A stretch of 64,000 nt of DNA from Roseovarius gaetbuli (GTDB taxonomy: Bacteria; Pseudomonadota; Alphaproteobacteria; Rhodobacterales; Rhodobacteraceae): the NCBI RefSeq assembly GCF_900172365.1, contig NZ_FWFJ01000002.1, positions 1 to 64,000 on the forward strand, read 5' to 3'. The first letter of the stretch is position 1. The number at the start of each line of letters is the position of its first letter. The notes beneath the pieces were generated by a model that was not told where the DNA came from, did not search any database, and worked only from the letters and a program-made list of their open reading frames with translations. Of the stretch, positions 24,894-34,296 are shown in pieces. The translations under genes and the position numbers were made by a program.

Positions 24894-25890
24894 CGCTGGC
24901 AACCTCCTCGGTTTTTTGATTGCGCGTGGCATCTGCGGCACGGCGGTCGATCCGGGCACCCCATCGGTCTTCGAGCCAGCCAAAGATACCGTTCGCGCGG
25001 CTCATCACCACTGCGATCAAGATACAGCCCACAACAAGGTGCCAATAGGTCGTGACCGCGCTCAACTCGTGTTTGAGCATGACAAAGGCCACAGCCCCCA
25101 CCAGCGGGCCAATCAAGGTTCCCACGCCGCCAAGGATGACAACCACAAGCGCCTCGCCTGAAACGGTCCAGCTAAGAAGACCGGGTGAAATATACATGAT
25201 GTGCTGGGCCGCCAAGACACCGGCCAACCCGGCGATCATTCCCGAAAGTCCGAAAACATCCGCCTTGACCCGCCAGACCGTAAGACCAAGCGCGCGCATG
25301 CGCTGTTCGTTGTGCATCACACCACTCAGCGAACGCCCAAGACCCGAGCGCAGGATTAGAACCGCCGTGCCATAGACCGCCGCAAGGATCGCGAGGCAGA
25401 AAAACGCAAAGCTGCGGCTGTCATTGAGATCAATCCCGACAAAGGACAGATCAAGCCGCGATATTCCGCCAAGCCCGTCATCGCCACCGAAAATCGGGGC
25501 CTCGAAGACATAGGAATAGGCCATCTGCCCAAAGGCGAGCGTTGCCATGATGAAGTAGATGCCATGGCTGCGGGCGCAGATCGCCCCGATAACCCAGGCC
25601 GCGACCCCGGTGACTGCAATCGCCCCGGCCATCGCAACCGGAGGCGCAATCCCCGCTATGGTCGAAAGCATCACATAAGCGTAGGCGCCGACGCCCATCA
25701 GCGCCCCGTGACAGAGCGAAACCATGCCGCCAAAGCCTGCCACCATGTCAAGCGCCAGAACCAGCACTGCGAGTATGAAAATTTCAGTCAGTATCTCAAG
25801 CCCGAAATACTCGGCCGTGAAGACCCTGAACAGGGCCACGGATGCCAGCAGCACCAGCGTGGCATAGCGAAGCGGTGTATGACGAAACAT
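24886..25890 (-). CDS. livM: Branched-chain/aromatic ABC transporter permease (LivM type)
   Basis: This 334-residue inner-membrane permease has about nine hydrophobic segments. The family motif GLSGMIAGLAGVLAA is at about 215-230, followed by a VVILGGVGTLIGP segment. The C terminus is a charged tail (WLEDRWGARIDRRAAD). It starts 4 bp after livH and overlaps livG. It forms the membrane channel with LivH. Confidence 0.88.
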   Translation of the reverse strand: MFRHTPLRYATLVLLASVALFRVFTAEYFGLEILTEIFILAVLVLALDMVAGFGGMVSLCHGALMGVGAYAYVMLSTIAGIAPPVAMAGAIAVTGVAAWVIGAICARSHGIYFIMATLAFGQMAYSYVFEAPIFGGDDGLGGISRLDLSFVGIDLNDSRSFAFFCLAILAAVYGTAVLILRSGLGRSLSGVMHNEQRMRALGLTVWRVKADVFGLSGMIAGLAGVLAAQHIMYISPGLLSWTVSGEALVVVILGGVGTLIGPLVGAVAFVMLKHELSAVTTYWHLVVGCILIAVVMSRANGIFGWLEDRWGARIDRRAADATRNQKTEEVASDA

Positions 25891-25894
25891 CGAC

Positions 25895-26764
25895 TTATCC
25901 TTTCGCGGGAAACAGGCCCACAGGCTTGATCACGAGGACCGCAGCCAGCAGGGCATAGATGAGAACCGACGCGAGTTGCGGCGCCAGCACGGCGCCAAAC
26001 GTCTGAACAAAGCCGTAGATCAATGACCCGGCAATCGCGCCTTTCAGGGATCCAAGGCCGCCAATCACGATGACGATCAAGGTCGGGATCAGGATTTGCA
26101 GCCCCATTTCAGGGGTCACGCTCAAAAGCGGTGCGGCAACCGCCCCGGCAAGACCGGCCAAAGCACAACCGACACAGAAAACGATAAAGAACAAGCGCTC
26201 GACATTGATCCCGAGGCAAGCCGCCATGGCATCATTGTCCACACCCGCACGGATCATCGCGCCAATCTGCGTCCGGCTCAGAACCAGCGAGAGGGCAGCT
26301 AAAATAGCTGTTCCGAGAACGATGATGAACAAGCGGTATGTCGGGTATTCGACACCAAGAAAGGCAAGGCGACCCGAGAGGATGCCGGGCACCTCGATCG
26401 CCAGGGCTAGGTCGCCCCAAAAGATGCGGGTGAGATCCAACAGCGCGAAGATAAGGCCAAAGGTCACCAGAACCTGCGCCATCGGCCCGGATTTGCGCAT
26501 CCGCTGAATAAGCCCGGTATAAAGCAGCACACCAACCCCGGCGACAGCGACGGGAGCAAGGAAAAAGCCCATCCAGTAGCCGCCCACCGCCGCCAGCGAC
26601 GCCGCGAAATAAGCGCCAAGCGCATAGAGCGCACCATGGGCGAGATTCACGAAATGCATCAGGCCGAAGATGACCGTCAGGCCGACGGATAGAAGAAATA
26701 GAAGCATCGACAGCTGCAGCGCATTGAGGGTCTGAAGCGTCCAGAAGCCAAGATCGATTGTCAT
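25895..26764 (-). CDS. livH: Branched-chain/aromatic ABC transporter permease (LivH type)
   Basis: This 289-residue permease has the typical LivH opening (LQTLNALQLSMLLFLLSVGLTV), GLMHFVNLAHGALY and the later VIVIGGLGSLKGAI. The ATG at 26764 is used, preceded by GGAGGTCCC. It follows livK after 68 bp that hold a stem-loop, and precedes livM. Confidence 0.88.
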   Translation of the reverse strand: MTIDLGFWTLQTLNALQLSMLLFLLSVGLTVIFGLMHFVNLAHGALYALGAYFAASLAAVGGYWMGFFLAPVAVAGVGVLLYTGLIQRMRKSGPMAQVLVTFGLIFALLDLTRIFWGDLALAIEVPGILSGRLAFLGVEYPTYRLFIIVLGTAILAALSLVLSRTQIGAMIRAGVDNDAMAACLGINVERLFFIVFCVGCALAGLAGAVAAPLLSVTPEMGLQILIPTLIVIVIGGLGSLKGAIAGSLIYGFVQTFGAVLAPQLASVLIYALLAAVLVIKPVGLFPAKG

Positions 26765-26788
26765 TTTGGGACCTCCTCCCGAGAGTTT

Positions 26789-26813
26789 GCCCGGCGGCAT
26801 TTTGCAGCCGGGC
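26789..26813 (-). terminator. Intercistronic stem-loop between livK and livH
   Basis: GCCCGGC and GCCGGGC form a perfect 7-bp stem around 11 bases. On the minus strand it has no T-tract, so it probably sets partial read-through or protects the livK message, giving more binding protein than permease. That is a common arrangement. Confidence 0.55.
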
Positions 26814-26832
26814 GCAGTTTTTTTGCTGTGAT

Positions 26833-28008
26833 TTAGTTGGAGACCGGCGCCGCCATCTCGCAGCCATTGACCGGATCGGCCTCGGCTGGAAGCTGTGCGA
26901 GCACCTTCTGGGTCAGACCACCTTCACCGGCAACGGTTTCATACACATAGATCGGCTGAACGATGTTGTTGGTCGCGGGGTCGATGGAAAGCTGACCACG
27001 CGGGCCTTCAAAGCTCACCTGACGCAGCGCATTGGCAAGTGACGCCCGATCGGTGGCGCCCGCCTTTGTTGCCTCGATCAGAGCGCGCGCCGCATCATAC
27101 CCCTGCACGGCGAATTCCGACGGCATGCGGTCTGTCTTGGCTTTGAACGCTTCGACAAAGGCTGCATTTGCAGGGCTGTCGATCGTGGGCACATAGTGCA
27201 GCGCCGTGATCACACCTTCGGCTGCGGGGCCTTCGGCATTCACGTAAAGCGGCGATGTCAGGAAGCCCGAGCCATAAAGCGGCAGCTCTGCCTTGAGACC
27301 GAAGCTGTCATACTGCTTGACGAAGGAAATCGCCTCGCCACCCGCGTAGAACACGTAGACGGCATCCGCGCCGCTGGATTTTGCCTGCGTCAGATAGGGC
27401 CCGAAATCCTGGGTCTTCTGGAACGGGGTAAAGTCCTGGCCGACGATCTCGCCACCTGCGGCGGTAAAGGTCGCCGCAAAGCCTTCAATCATCTGGCGAC
27501 CCGCCGCATAGTCGGGTGCAAGCGTATAGATTTTGCGGATGCCCTGATCGTACATCCATTGCCCCATCGGACGGTTTACCTGACCGTTGGAAAACGACAT
27601 GCGCGTGATGAAGGGCGAGCAGGACTCGCCTGTTGCGCCGTCATTTCCGGCATTGGCCACGATCAGCGGCACGCCCGCACCATGTACCATGTCGCGCACG
27701 GCGCCGAGCACGCCAGAGCTGACAACCCCGACCATCACGTCAACCTTGTCCTGAAGGATCAGCTTTTTGGCCTTGCCGAGGGCAACCGGCGGTTTGACCT
27801 CGGTGTCTTCGTTGACGATGTCAAAGGTTGCATCGGTTTCGCCGCCGAATTGCTCCAGTCCCAGAGCAAATCCAGCCTCGATCTCATTTCCCAATGATGC
27901 ATAAACACCCGAGAATGGCAGAAGCAGCCCGACTTTGATATCTTCAGCGGCTGCAGGCATAGCAAGGCCAGTGGCAAGCCCGAGGGCCGTCAGAATAGAA
28001 CGTTTCAT
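26833..28008 (-). CDS. livK: ABC transporter substrate-binding protein (LivK type)
   Basis: This 391-residue periplasmic binding protein has a signal peptide (MKRSILTALGLATGLAMPAAA, cleavage near residue 21). The type I binding fold starts with IKVGLLLPFSGVYASLGNE, and a single C..C pair is seen near residues 130 and 384. It is the first gene of the livKHMGF run, 40 bp after benD. Binding proteins of this class next to ben genes generally recognise benzoate-like aromatic acids. Confidence 0.88.
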   Translation of the reverse strand: MKRSILTALGLATGLAMPAAAEDIKVGLLLPFSGVYASLGNEIEAGFALGLEQFGGETDATFDIVNEDTEVKPPVALGKAKKLILQDKVDVMVGVVSSGVLGAVRDMVHGAGVPLIVANAGNDGATGESCSPFITRMSFSNGQVNRPMGQWMYDQGIRKIYTLAPDYAAGRQMIEGFAATFTAAGGEIVGQDFTPFQKTQDFGPYLTQAKSSGADAVYVFYAGGEAISFVKQYDSFGLKAELPLYGSGFLTSPLYVNAEGPAAEGVITALHYVPTIDSPANAAFVEAFKAKTDRMPSEFAVQGYDAARALIEATKAGATDRASLANALRQVSFEGPRGQLSIDPATNNIVQPIYVYETVAGEGGLTQKVLAQLPAEADPVNGCEMAAPVSN

Positions 28009-28048
28009 TTTATATCCTCCAGTTGAGTTTCAGACCCCTCCTCAGGGC

Positions 28049-28828
28049 CTATCCAAGATCGCCCCCACCAACCGGCACCGTAACGCCAGTGATGTAGGAG
28101 GCATCATCCGACGCCAGAAACAGGATCGGACCTGCCTGTTCGTCGAGTGTTCCGTATCGTTTCATGAACGACGACTGGATCGTCTGATCGACGATGGTCT
28201 GGTACCAGTCTTCGCGTTGTTCCTCGGCCGCGTTGGCATTGCGCGGCACCACACGGGGCGGTGCCTCAGTGCCGCCGGGCGCGGTGGCCACGACACGGAT
28301 ACCGCGTTCCGCCACTTCCCAGGCAAGGCTTGCAGTAAGGGCATTCACCCCGCCCTTGGCCGCCGCATAGGGTACGCGGTTGAGCCCACGTGACGCGATT
28401 GACGAGACATTGACGATGACGCCACTGCCCTGCGGCAACATGATCTCGATCGCGGCGCGACAACAATAAAGCGTCGGGAAGAGCGAGCGGCGCACCTCGG
28501 CATCAATCTGTTCGGGCTCGTAATGCTCGAACGGTTTGGCCCAGATCGTGCCGCCAACGTTGTTCACAAGAATGTCGATCCGCCCCCAGAGGTCCACGGC
28601 TTTGGCCATCGCCGCAGCGCAGCCTGTCCATGTCTCAAGATCGGCGGATATCGCTTCGACACTGCCACCTGCGGCGCGGATATGCGTAACGACCTCGTCG
28701 CGTGCGGGCGAACGATCCACGATCAAGACGCGCGCGCCCTCGGCTGCCGCGCGCTCGGCGACGCGGCGGCCGATGCCTTGCGCGGCTCCGGTGACGACCA
28801 TGACCTTATTGTCGAAACGGCGGCTCAT
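28049..28828 (-). CDS. benD: Benzoate diol dehydrogenase
   Basis: This 259-residue short-chain dehydrogenase has the NAD-binding TGAAQGIG (about residues 13-20), NNVGG, a catalytic Ser in VNVSSIA and Y-A-A-A-K (about 154-158). It best fits BenD, which oxidises the cis-diol 1,6-dihydroxycyclohexa-2,4-diene-1-carboxylate to catechol with loss of CO2. A long C-terminal segment (PRVVPRNANAAEEQREDWYQ) is typical of BenD/XylL rather than general SDRs. It overlaps benC by 4 bp. Confidence 0.9.
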   Translation of the reverse strand: MSRRFDNKVMVVTGAAQGIGRRVAERAAAEGARVLIVDRSPARDEVVTHIRAAGGSVEAISADLETWTGCAAAMAKAVDLWGRIDILVNNVGGTIWAKPFEHYEPEQIDAEVRRSLFPTLYCCRAAIEIMLPQGSGVIVNVSSIASRGLNRVPYAAAKGGVNALTASLAWEVAERGIRVVATAPGGTEAPPRVVPRNANAAEEQREDWYQTIVDQTIQSSFMKRYGTLDEQAGPILFLASDDASYITGVTVPVGGGDLG

Positions 28829-29847
28829 GTGGCAACGCCCTCTGCTTCGGTCGGGTTGAATTTTTCAAAGTAGAAATTGGCGGGCTCGACACCCAGCTTG
28901 CCGAAATGCGTACGCACCGCATCGACCATCGGCGGCGGACCACAGAGGTAGACATCGCAATCGCCTCCATTAAGGTCTTCCGCAGTCACGTGATCGGTCA
29001 CGAAGCCCTTGCGCTCATGGGTATCTTCCTCGGCGGCCAGCACCGTAATGACGGTGACGTTGCCGATTTTCCCGGCCAATGCGTTGACGCGGTCCAGCTC
29101 GACCAGATCGGCGGCGTTTGTCACGGCATAAAAGAGTGTGATCGGCTGATCCGTCCCCTGCTCTGCGACCTGTTCCAGCATGGACAGGAAAGGCGCAAGC
29201 CCGGTGCCACCGGCAAGCCAGAGCTGCGCGCGCTCCATCGGGCGCAGATAGAACGCCCCCATCGGCCCAGTCAGCGTCACGCTGTCGCCAGTCTTGGCGC
29301 CCTCGCCCAGATAAGAGCTCATCACGCCGCCCGGAATATTGCGCACGAGGAAGGTCGCGATGTCGGCGCCGGGCGCAGAAGAGAACGAATAGGACCGGTG
29401 CTTTTGTGTGCCCGGAACCGTGACATTCACATACTGCCCTGGCAAAAAGCCGATGGGCTTGGCGGGTTTCACACGCAAGCTGAAGGAGGTCTCGGACAGT
29501 CGGTCAACGCCCAGAACCTCGGCCTGCACCGCCTCGGGCGCCGTCTTGCAGACCGCTGACGAGGCCGGGACGCGCAGAACGCAGTCACTTTCCGGGATCA
29601 TCTGGCAGGTGAGGACGTAGCCCTGTTCGGCCTCTTCGTCGCTCATCGACTCGTCCATGTAGAATTCAAGCTCGTACTCGCCTTTTTCGGCGAAGCATTT
29701 GCAGGTGCCGCAGACGCCATCACGGCAATCCATGGGCAAGTTGATCTTTTGGCGAAAGGCAGCGTCTGTCACCTTCTCGTCGTCTTCGCACTCGATGACG
29801 CGCGTAACGCCGTCTTCGAAATTCAAGGCAATGTTGTAATGGGTCAT
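28825..29847 (-). CDS. benC: Benzoate 1,2-dioxygenase reductase
   Basis: This 340-residue electron-transfer flavoprotein has an N-terminal plant-type 2Fe-2S ferredoxin domain (C-x4-C-x2-C in DCRDGVCGTC, with the fourth Cys in LTCQM). An FAD domain follows (RSYSFSS motif), then an NADH domain (LAGGTGLAPFLSM, and C-terminal YLCGPPPMVDAV). It passes electrons from NADH to the BenAB oxygenase. The ATG at 29847 follows GGGAGGAGC. It lies 73 bp after benB. Confidence 0.92.
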   Translation of the reverse strand: MTHYNIALNFEDGVTRVIECEDDEKVTDAAFRQKINLPMDCRDGVCGTCKCFAEKGEYELEFYMDESMSDEEAEQGYVLTCQMIPESDCVLRVPASSAVCKTAPEAVQAEVLGVDRLSETSFSLRVKPAKPIGFLPGQYVNVTVPGTQKHRSYSFSSAPGADIATFLVRNIPGGVMSSYLGEGAKTGDSVTLTGPMGAFYLRPMERAQLWLAGGTGLAPFLSMLEQVAEQGTDQPITLFYAVTNAADLVELDRVNALAGKIGNVTVITVLAAEEDTHERKGFVTDHVTAEDLNGGDCDVYLCGPPPMVDAVRTHFGKLGVEPANFYFEKFNPTEAEGVAT

Positions 29848-29920
29848 AGCGTGCTCCTCCCTTGTCCACGCACCCTCGCAAGGGATGCGTGGTCGTTCAA
29901 TGTGATCGATGTGAACCGGA

Positions 29921-30442
29921 TCAGATGTGGTAGACGTCAATCACGTGATGAATCTTGTCGTTTTTCAGTACGACTTTCTTATTCGTGATCAGAGGCTTTG
30001 GACCGGTCGCATCTATGGTGTAAAACGACGTTCCCCAATGCTGGTCCGTTGTCCCGTAGCGGTAGGTCAGCGTAATCCAGTTGAAGCGCAGCTTGATCTC
30101 CCCGCCCTCTTGGCTCAGAACTTCGATGTTGCTGAGGTTGTGCATCGTGCGCGGCTCGGGCAGCGAGGTTGACGATGATCGGTCAGTCTGGATCCGAAAG
30201 ACACGATCCTCAATCCCCGATTTGTCGGGGTAAAAGATCAGCGACATCTCGTTTTGCGGATCCTCGGTAAGCTGATCCTCATCATCCCAGGCGGGCATCC
30301 AGAACGGGCAGTCAGCATGATAAAAGCTCAGCCAAGTGTCCCATTGACGGTCGTCAAGCGCGCGTGTCTCGGCAAACAGGAATGCCTGAATTTCGTCAAA
30401 ACCAAGAGCTGTGTCGGCACGGTTAATTGTATCGGTTGTCAT
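29921..30442 (-). CDS. benB: Benzoate 1,2-dioxygenase beta subunit
   Basis: This 173-residue small subunit of a ring-hydroxylating oxygenase has a cone-shaped NTF2-like fold. Typical segments are IQAFLFAETRALDDRQWDTW at the start, then WDDEDQLTEDPQNEMSLIFY, and a C-terminal KPLITNKKVVLKNDKI. It supports the alpha3beta3 hexamer and has no cofactor. GAGGAG precedes the ATG, 12 bp after the end of benA. Confidence 0.92.
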   Translation of the reverse strand: MTTDTINRADTALGFDEIQAFLFAETRALDDRQWDTWLSFYHADCPFWMPAWDDEDQLTEDPQNEMSLIFYPDKSGIEDRVFRIQTDRSSSTSLPEPRTMHNLSNIEVLSQEGGEIKLRFNWITLTYRYGTTDQHWGTSFYTIDATGPKPLITNKKVVLKNDKIHHVIDVYHI

Positions 30443-30454
30443 GGTTCTATCTCC

Positions 30455-31843
30455 TCATTCTGCCGCAACGGATGCATCAGGTGCATCTTCGCGTTCCTTG
30501 GCGATGGCTGCCGCCATGCGTTCTGTCCACTGCGTGTGCTGAATAACAAACAGGCCCTCGTCTTCGGTCCGCGCCCCCGACAGGATCGGGTTGATACCAA
30601 GTTCCTTGGCATCCTCATCCGGCCCTTCAATCCACTGGGTCGCACCCCGGCTCAGGTCGTTCCATTTGGCATGAGCGCCACCCGCATAGCCCCGCTGCGT
30701 CGCGCGGAATTCTTCTGTGTCATCCGGCGTCGCCATGCCGGAGGCGTTGAAAAAGTCTTCATACTGGCGAATGCGCAGCGAGCGCGATGCCTGGTCTTCG
30801 CCTTTCGGCGCGATGCAGTAGATCGTAACTTCGGTCTTATCGACGCTGATCGGGCGGAACACGCGGATCTGGCTGCTGAACTGGTCCATCAGGAAGACGT
30901 TCGGGTAGATGCACAGGTTGCGCAACACGCCGACCATCCATTCGGCCTTGGTCTTGCCGTAGGTCTTGGTCCACTCTTCAAGGCGCGCATAGTTCGGGCG
31001 GGTGCTCGGATCGGCCCAGGTTGTCCAGAGCAGCAGGTGACCATTCTCATAGGAATGAAAGCCGCCCTTCTGCTTTGACCATTTCGACGCATCGGTCGCT
31101 TTGATCTTGTCTTCCTTGCCGTCCACTGTGCGGTGTGAGGTGGTGGCGACATAGTTCCAATGCACGGCAGAGACGTGATAGCCGTCCGCGCCGTTCTCGG
31201 CCTGAAGCTTCCAGTTACCGTCATAGGTGTAGGTTGATGATCCGCGCAGGACTTCCATGCCCTCCTCGGATTGATCAACGATCATGTCGATCATCTTACA
31301 CGCCTCGCCAAGATATTCCTCCAGCGGTTGCACATCCGCATTGAGCGAGCCGAACAGGAAGCCGCGATAGTTCTGAAAGCGGGCGACCTTGGTCAGGTCG
31401 TGACTGCCGTCCTGATTGAACTGCTCGGGATAGCCGCCGCCCTTGGGGTCTTTTACCTTGAGAAGCTTGCCGGTGTTCGAGAAGGTCCAGCCGTGGAAAG
31501 GGCAAGTAAATGTCTTCTGGTTGCGCCGCTTGAAACGGCAGAGCATTGCGCCGCGGTGTGAACAGGCGTTGACCAGTGCATGCAGCTCGCCATCCTTGTC
31601 GCGGGTGATCACGACAGGCGTCCGGCCCATGTGAAGCGAAAAATAATCGCCAGGATTCGGGATCTGGCTTTCATGCGCCATATAGATCCAGTTGCCCTCG
31701 AAAATATGCTTCATCTCGAGCTCAAACAGTTCCTCATCGGTGAACATGTCGCGGCGCGCGCGGAAGATGCCTTTTTCCGGATCATCCTGCACTATACCGT
31801 CAAGACGGCTTTCGAGTTCATCCAGATTAGATTGCGTGAACAT
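30455..31843 (-). CDS. benA: Benzoate 1,2-dioxygenase alpha subunit
   Basis: This 462-residue catalytic subunit has the Rieske 2Fe-2S centre at CSHRGAMLC to CPFHGW (about 92-115) and the mononuclear iron ligands D-G-Y-H-x4-H in [11 protein letters not shown] (about 218-228). It adds O2 to benzoate to make the cis-1,2-diol. Length and motifs match the benzoate/toluate dioxygenase branch. A strong AGGAGGAGAA precedes the ATG, and the gene follows catB after 64 bp on the same strand. Confidence 0.93.
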   Translation of the reverse strand: MFTQSNLDELESRLDGIVQDDPEKGIFRARRDMFTDEELFELEMKHIFEGNWIYMAHESQIPNPGDYFSLHMGRTPVVITRDKDGELHALVNACSHRGAMLCRFKRRNQKTFTCPFHGWTFSNTGKLLKVKDPKGGGYPEQFNQDGSHDLTKVARFQNYRGFLFGSLNADVQPLEEYLGEACKMIDMIVDQSEEGMEVLRGSSTYTYDGNWKLQAENGADGYHVSAVHWNYVATTSHRTVDGKEDKIKATDASKWSKQKGGFHSYENGHLLLWTTWADPSTRPNYARLEEWTKTYGKTKAEWMVGVLRNLCIYPNVFLMDQFSSQIRVFRPISVDKTEVTIYCIAPKGEDQASRSLRIRQYEDFFNASGMATPDDTEEFRATQRGYAGGAHAKWNDLSRGATQWIEGPDEDAKELGINPILSGARTEDEGLFVIQHTQWTERMAAAIAKEREDAPDASVAAE

Positions 31844-31907
31844 GGGTCTTCTCCTCCTTAGGGGCCAATGCAGGGTTTCGGCATTGGCAAATTGCTTTGC
31901 CCGTGGG

Positions 31908-33065
31908 TTATTCCCCAGCGGCAGACTTCAGTATCCGGCTACCGCCGCGGCGGTAGAATTCAATCTTGTCAGGGTCCAGTGTGACACCGATCCCGTTGCC
32001 TTGCGGAACCTCAACGCAGAAGTCGCGATAGACGATCGGTTCGGCCAGTATCTCGTCGGTCAAAAGCAGCGGGCCAAAAAGCTCTGTTCCCCAGTGCAGC
32101 GTTTCAACCGTCGAAAAGAGCTGAAGTGCGGCCGCCGTGCTGAGACCGGTCTCAAGCATTGTGCCCGCATAAAGTCCAAGCCCTGCAGCCTGACCGACGG
32201 AGATCACTTCAGACGCCCGTTTCAGGCCACCCGATTGGGCAATCTTCACGGCGAACACATCAGCGGCACGGTGCGTGGCAACGGCCAAAGCGTCTTCAGG
32301 TCCGTTCAGTGCTTCATCTGCCATGACCGCAATTTCATAAGAACTGGTCAATTCGGCCATTGCATCCAGATATCGGGCCGGAACCGGTTGTTCGACCAAT
32401 TCGCATCCGACCTCCTGCAGGCCCTTCAATCCCCAACGCGCGTCTTGCAGTGACCATGCCGTATTTACGTCCACACGGATGCTCGCCGCGTCACCGACCG
32501 CTTCTTTAATGCGAGCCACATGCGCCACGTCATCACGCACCGCACGCTTGCCAATTTTGAGCTTGAAAATATTGTGGCGGCGCGTCTCGATCATTTCCAG
32601 CGCTTCGGCGATATCGGTCTCTGAATTTCCTGATGCCAGTGTCCAGGCGACCGGCATCTTGGTCGTCACGGCACCGCCGAACAACTGCGAGACTGGCACC
32701 CCAAGGCGCTTGCCCAGGCCATCCCAAAGGGCAATTTCCACCGCTGTTTTCGCAATACGGTTACCGCGAACCAACTTGTCCAAAAGCTGGAGGGCACCAT
32801 TTACGTCGTCGGCATCCCAATCGGCCAGCGCGGGCGCGATATAGGTATCAATTGCGGACTGAATGCTTTCGGGACTTTCCGGGCCATATGCCAGCCCACC
32901 AATTGTTGTCCCTTCACCAATCCCCTCGGAGCCATCGGAAAACTTGATGCGCACAAGGACTGCTGCTTGTGACCGCATTGTCGCCATAGACAACACATGC
33001 CCCCGGATAGTTGGGATGTCGAGGATCATGGTCTCGATTTGGTCGATCTTTGTCACGTCAATCAC
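31908..33065 (-). CDS. catB: Muconate cycloisomerase
   Basis: This 385-residue enolase-superfamily enzyme of the muconate lactonising group has the catalytic K-x-K in FKLKIGK (about 166-170). Metal ligands lie in [14 protein letters not shown] and MADEALN, with the later Lys in [11 protein letters not shown]. It turns cis,cis-muconate into muconolactone. It is the first gene of the catB-benABCD-livKHMGF run on the minus strand, with an operator-like palindrome at 33134-33147 before it. The next enzyme, CatC, is not in the window. Confidence 0.9.
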   Translation of the reverse strand: MIDVTKIDQIETMILDIPTIRGHVLSMATMRSQAAVLVRIKFSDGSEGIGEGTTIGGLAYGPESPESIQSAIDTYIAPALADWDADDVNGALQLLDKLVRGNRIAKTAVEIALWDGLGKRLGVPVSQLFGGAVTTKMPVAWTLASGNSETDIAEALEMIETRRHNIFKLKIGKRAVRDDVAHVARIKEAVGDAASIRVDVNTAWSLQDARWGLKGLQEVGCELVEQPVPARYLDAMAELTSSYEIAVMADEALNGPEDALAVATHRAADVFAVKIAQSGGLKRASEVISVGQAAGLGLYAGTMLETGLSTAAALQLFSTVETLHWGTELFGPLLLTDEILAEPIVYRDFCVEVPQGNGIGVTLDPDKIEFYRRGGSRILKSAAGE

Positions 33066-33133
33066 CGCATTTGTTTGATTTTGTTAAGATGCAGATTGCG
33101 CGTTAAAGTGGCTCTGTGTCGATGACGGTTGGG

Positions 33134-33147
33134 GTCTCGGGTGATAC
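33134..33147. promoter_or_regulatory. Operator-like palindrome, copy 3 (before catB)
   Basis: GTCTCGGGTGATAC differs at one base from the perfect site at 21449-21462 read on the other strand (GTATCGGGTGATAC). It lies 69 bp upstream of catB in the 203-bp gap before bhcD, so the catB-ben-liv run and catA may answer to one regulator. Confidence 0.5.
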
Positions 33148-33268
33148 CCTTATTGGCACCACCTCGCGTTTCTCGAACCGACCGACAACGCTGAAATGAA
33201 ATCAAGCGCCGCACTTCGCGACGCCTGAACATAATGTGTCTTAGATCTGATCCGGTTTGTTGCACCAC

Positions 33269-34234
33269 TCAGAAATCCACCTCGATAGCGATGCCTTTTT
33301 TAACCGCCAGGTCAACCACGACAGCGGCGACCGCCAGGTCCTGAAGGCCAACACCGGTGCCATCGAATAACGTCAATTCCGCATCCGCCGTTCGGCCCGG
33401 ATCGGTGCCGTTGATGACCTCACCCAACTGCGCGATGTCACTTTCCGCCAGCAAGCCTTGCGTCACAGCATGCTGGGCCTCGCCGATGGTGACGGATTGC
33501 GCCACCTCATCGGTGTACACCTTGGCCCGCGCAACCAGAGCGGCCTCGACCTCCTGCTTGCCCTTGGTATCAGTGCCCATGCAGGCAATATGCGTGCCAT
33601 CCGAGACGTGATCCGCCATAAGCGAAGGAGAGAATGCCGAGGTGATCGAAATAATCACGTCCGCTTCGGCCATGCCGGGCAAGTCGACCGGCTCGAAAGG
33701 AAGTCCTGCCTCGGTCGCAACCTTTTCGATATTGGGCAGCATCTCGGGGTGAAAATTCCAACCAATCACCTTTTCGAAAGCCCTTTGTTCCAGCGCCGCG
33801 CGCAGCTGGAACGTCGCCTGATGGCCCGCGCCGATCATTCCGATCACCTTGGCATCGGCACGCGCCAGATACTTGATAGAGACTGAGGATGCCGCAGCGG
33901 TTCGCAGCGCGGTCAGAAGGTTGCCACCGATCATTGCCACTGGTTTTCCCGTATCGGGATCAAAAAGGAAAACCGTGGACTGGTGATTGATCAACCCGTG
34001 TTTCTCCAGGTTGTTCGGCCAATAGCCCCCAGCTTTGAGTCCGAGCGTGAAACCGGCGCGGTCAAACCCGCCCTTGAAGCCATAAAGAGCATCCTTATGA
34101 CCGATCGCCTCGCGCACGACAGGAAAGTTGTAGGCATCGCCCGACGACATCGCAGCAAATACATCTTCGACGGCTTCAAAGGCTGCTTTGCTGGTTATCA
34201 AGCCCGCAATTTCCCTTTCAGGTACGATCAGCAT
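33269..34234 (-). CDS. bhcD: Iminosuccinate reductase
   Basis: This 321-residue enzyme of the ornithine cyclodeaminase/mu-crystallin family has a Rossmann motif IGMIGAGHQA (about 129-138). The segments YGFKGGFDR, GLKAGGYWP, GMTAMRT-like GGNLLTALRTAAA and HIACMGTDTKGKQEV match BhcD of the beta-hydroxyaspartate cycle closely. BhcD reduces iminosuccinate to L-aspartate with NADH. It is the last gene of the riboswitch-led operon with bhcB and bhcC, 62 bp after bhcC with a stem-loop between. Ornithine cyclodeaminase is unlikely given these partners. Confidence 0.9.
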   Translation of the reverse strand: MLIVPEREIAGLITSKAAFEAVEDVFAAMSSGDAYNFPVVREAIGHKDALYGFKGGFDRAGFTLGLKAGGYWPNNLEKHGLINHQSTVFLFDPDTGKPVAMIGGNLLTALRTAAASSVSIKYLARADAKVIGMIGAGHQATFQLRAALEQRAFEKVIGWNFHPEMLPNIEKVATEAGLPFEPVDLPGMAEADVIISITSAFSPSLMADHVSDGTHIACMGTDTKGKQEVEAALVARAKVYTDEVAQSVTIGEAQHAVTQGLLAESDIAQLGEVINGTDPGRTADAELTLFDGTGVGLQDLAVAAVVVDLAVKKGIAIEVDF

Positions 34235-34257
34235 GATTTGGTCTCCTCAAAATATAG

Positions 34258-34282
34258 GCGGGCCGACATGACCGGCCCGCCT
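34258..34282 (-). terminator. Intercistronic stem-loop between bhcC and bhcD
   Basis: GGCGGGCC at 34258-34265 and GGCCCGCC at 34275-34282 are perfect inverted 8-mers around nine bases. No T-tract follows on the minus strand. It probably acts as a partial attenuator or mRNA-stability element before bhcD. Confidence 0.55.
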
Positions 34283-34296
34283 TGTGACAAGCATGA

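Noticed and set aside
33269-34234. Ornithine cyclodeaminase
   Set aside because: The family match is generic. The segments and the neighbours bhcB and bhcC identify iminosuccinate reductase.
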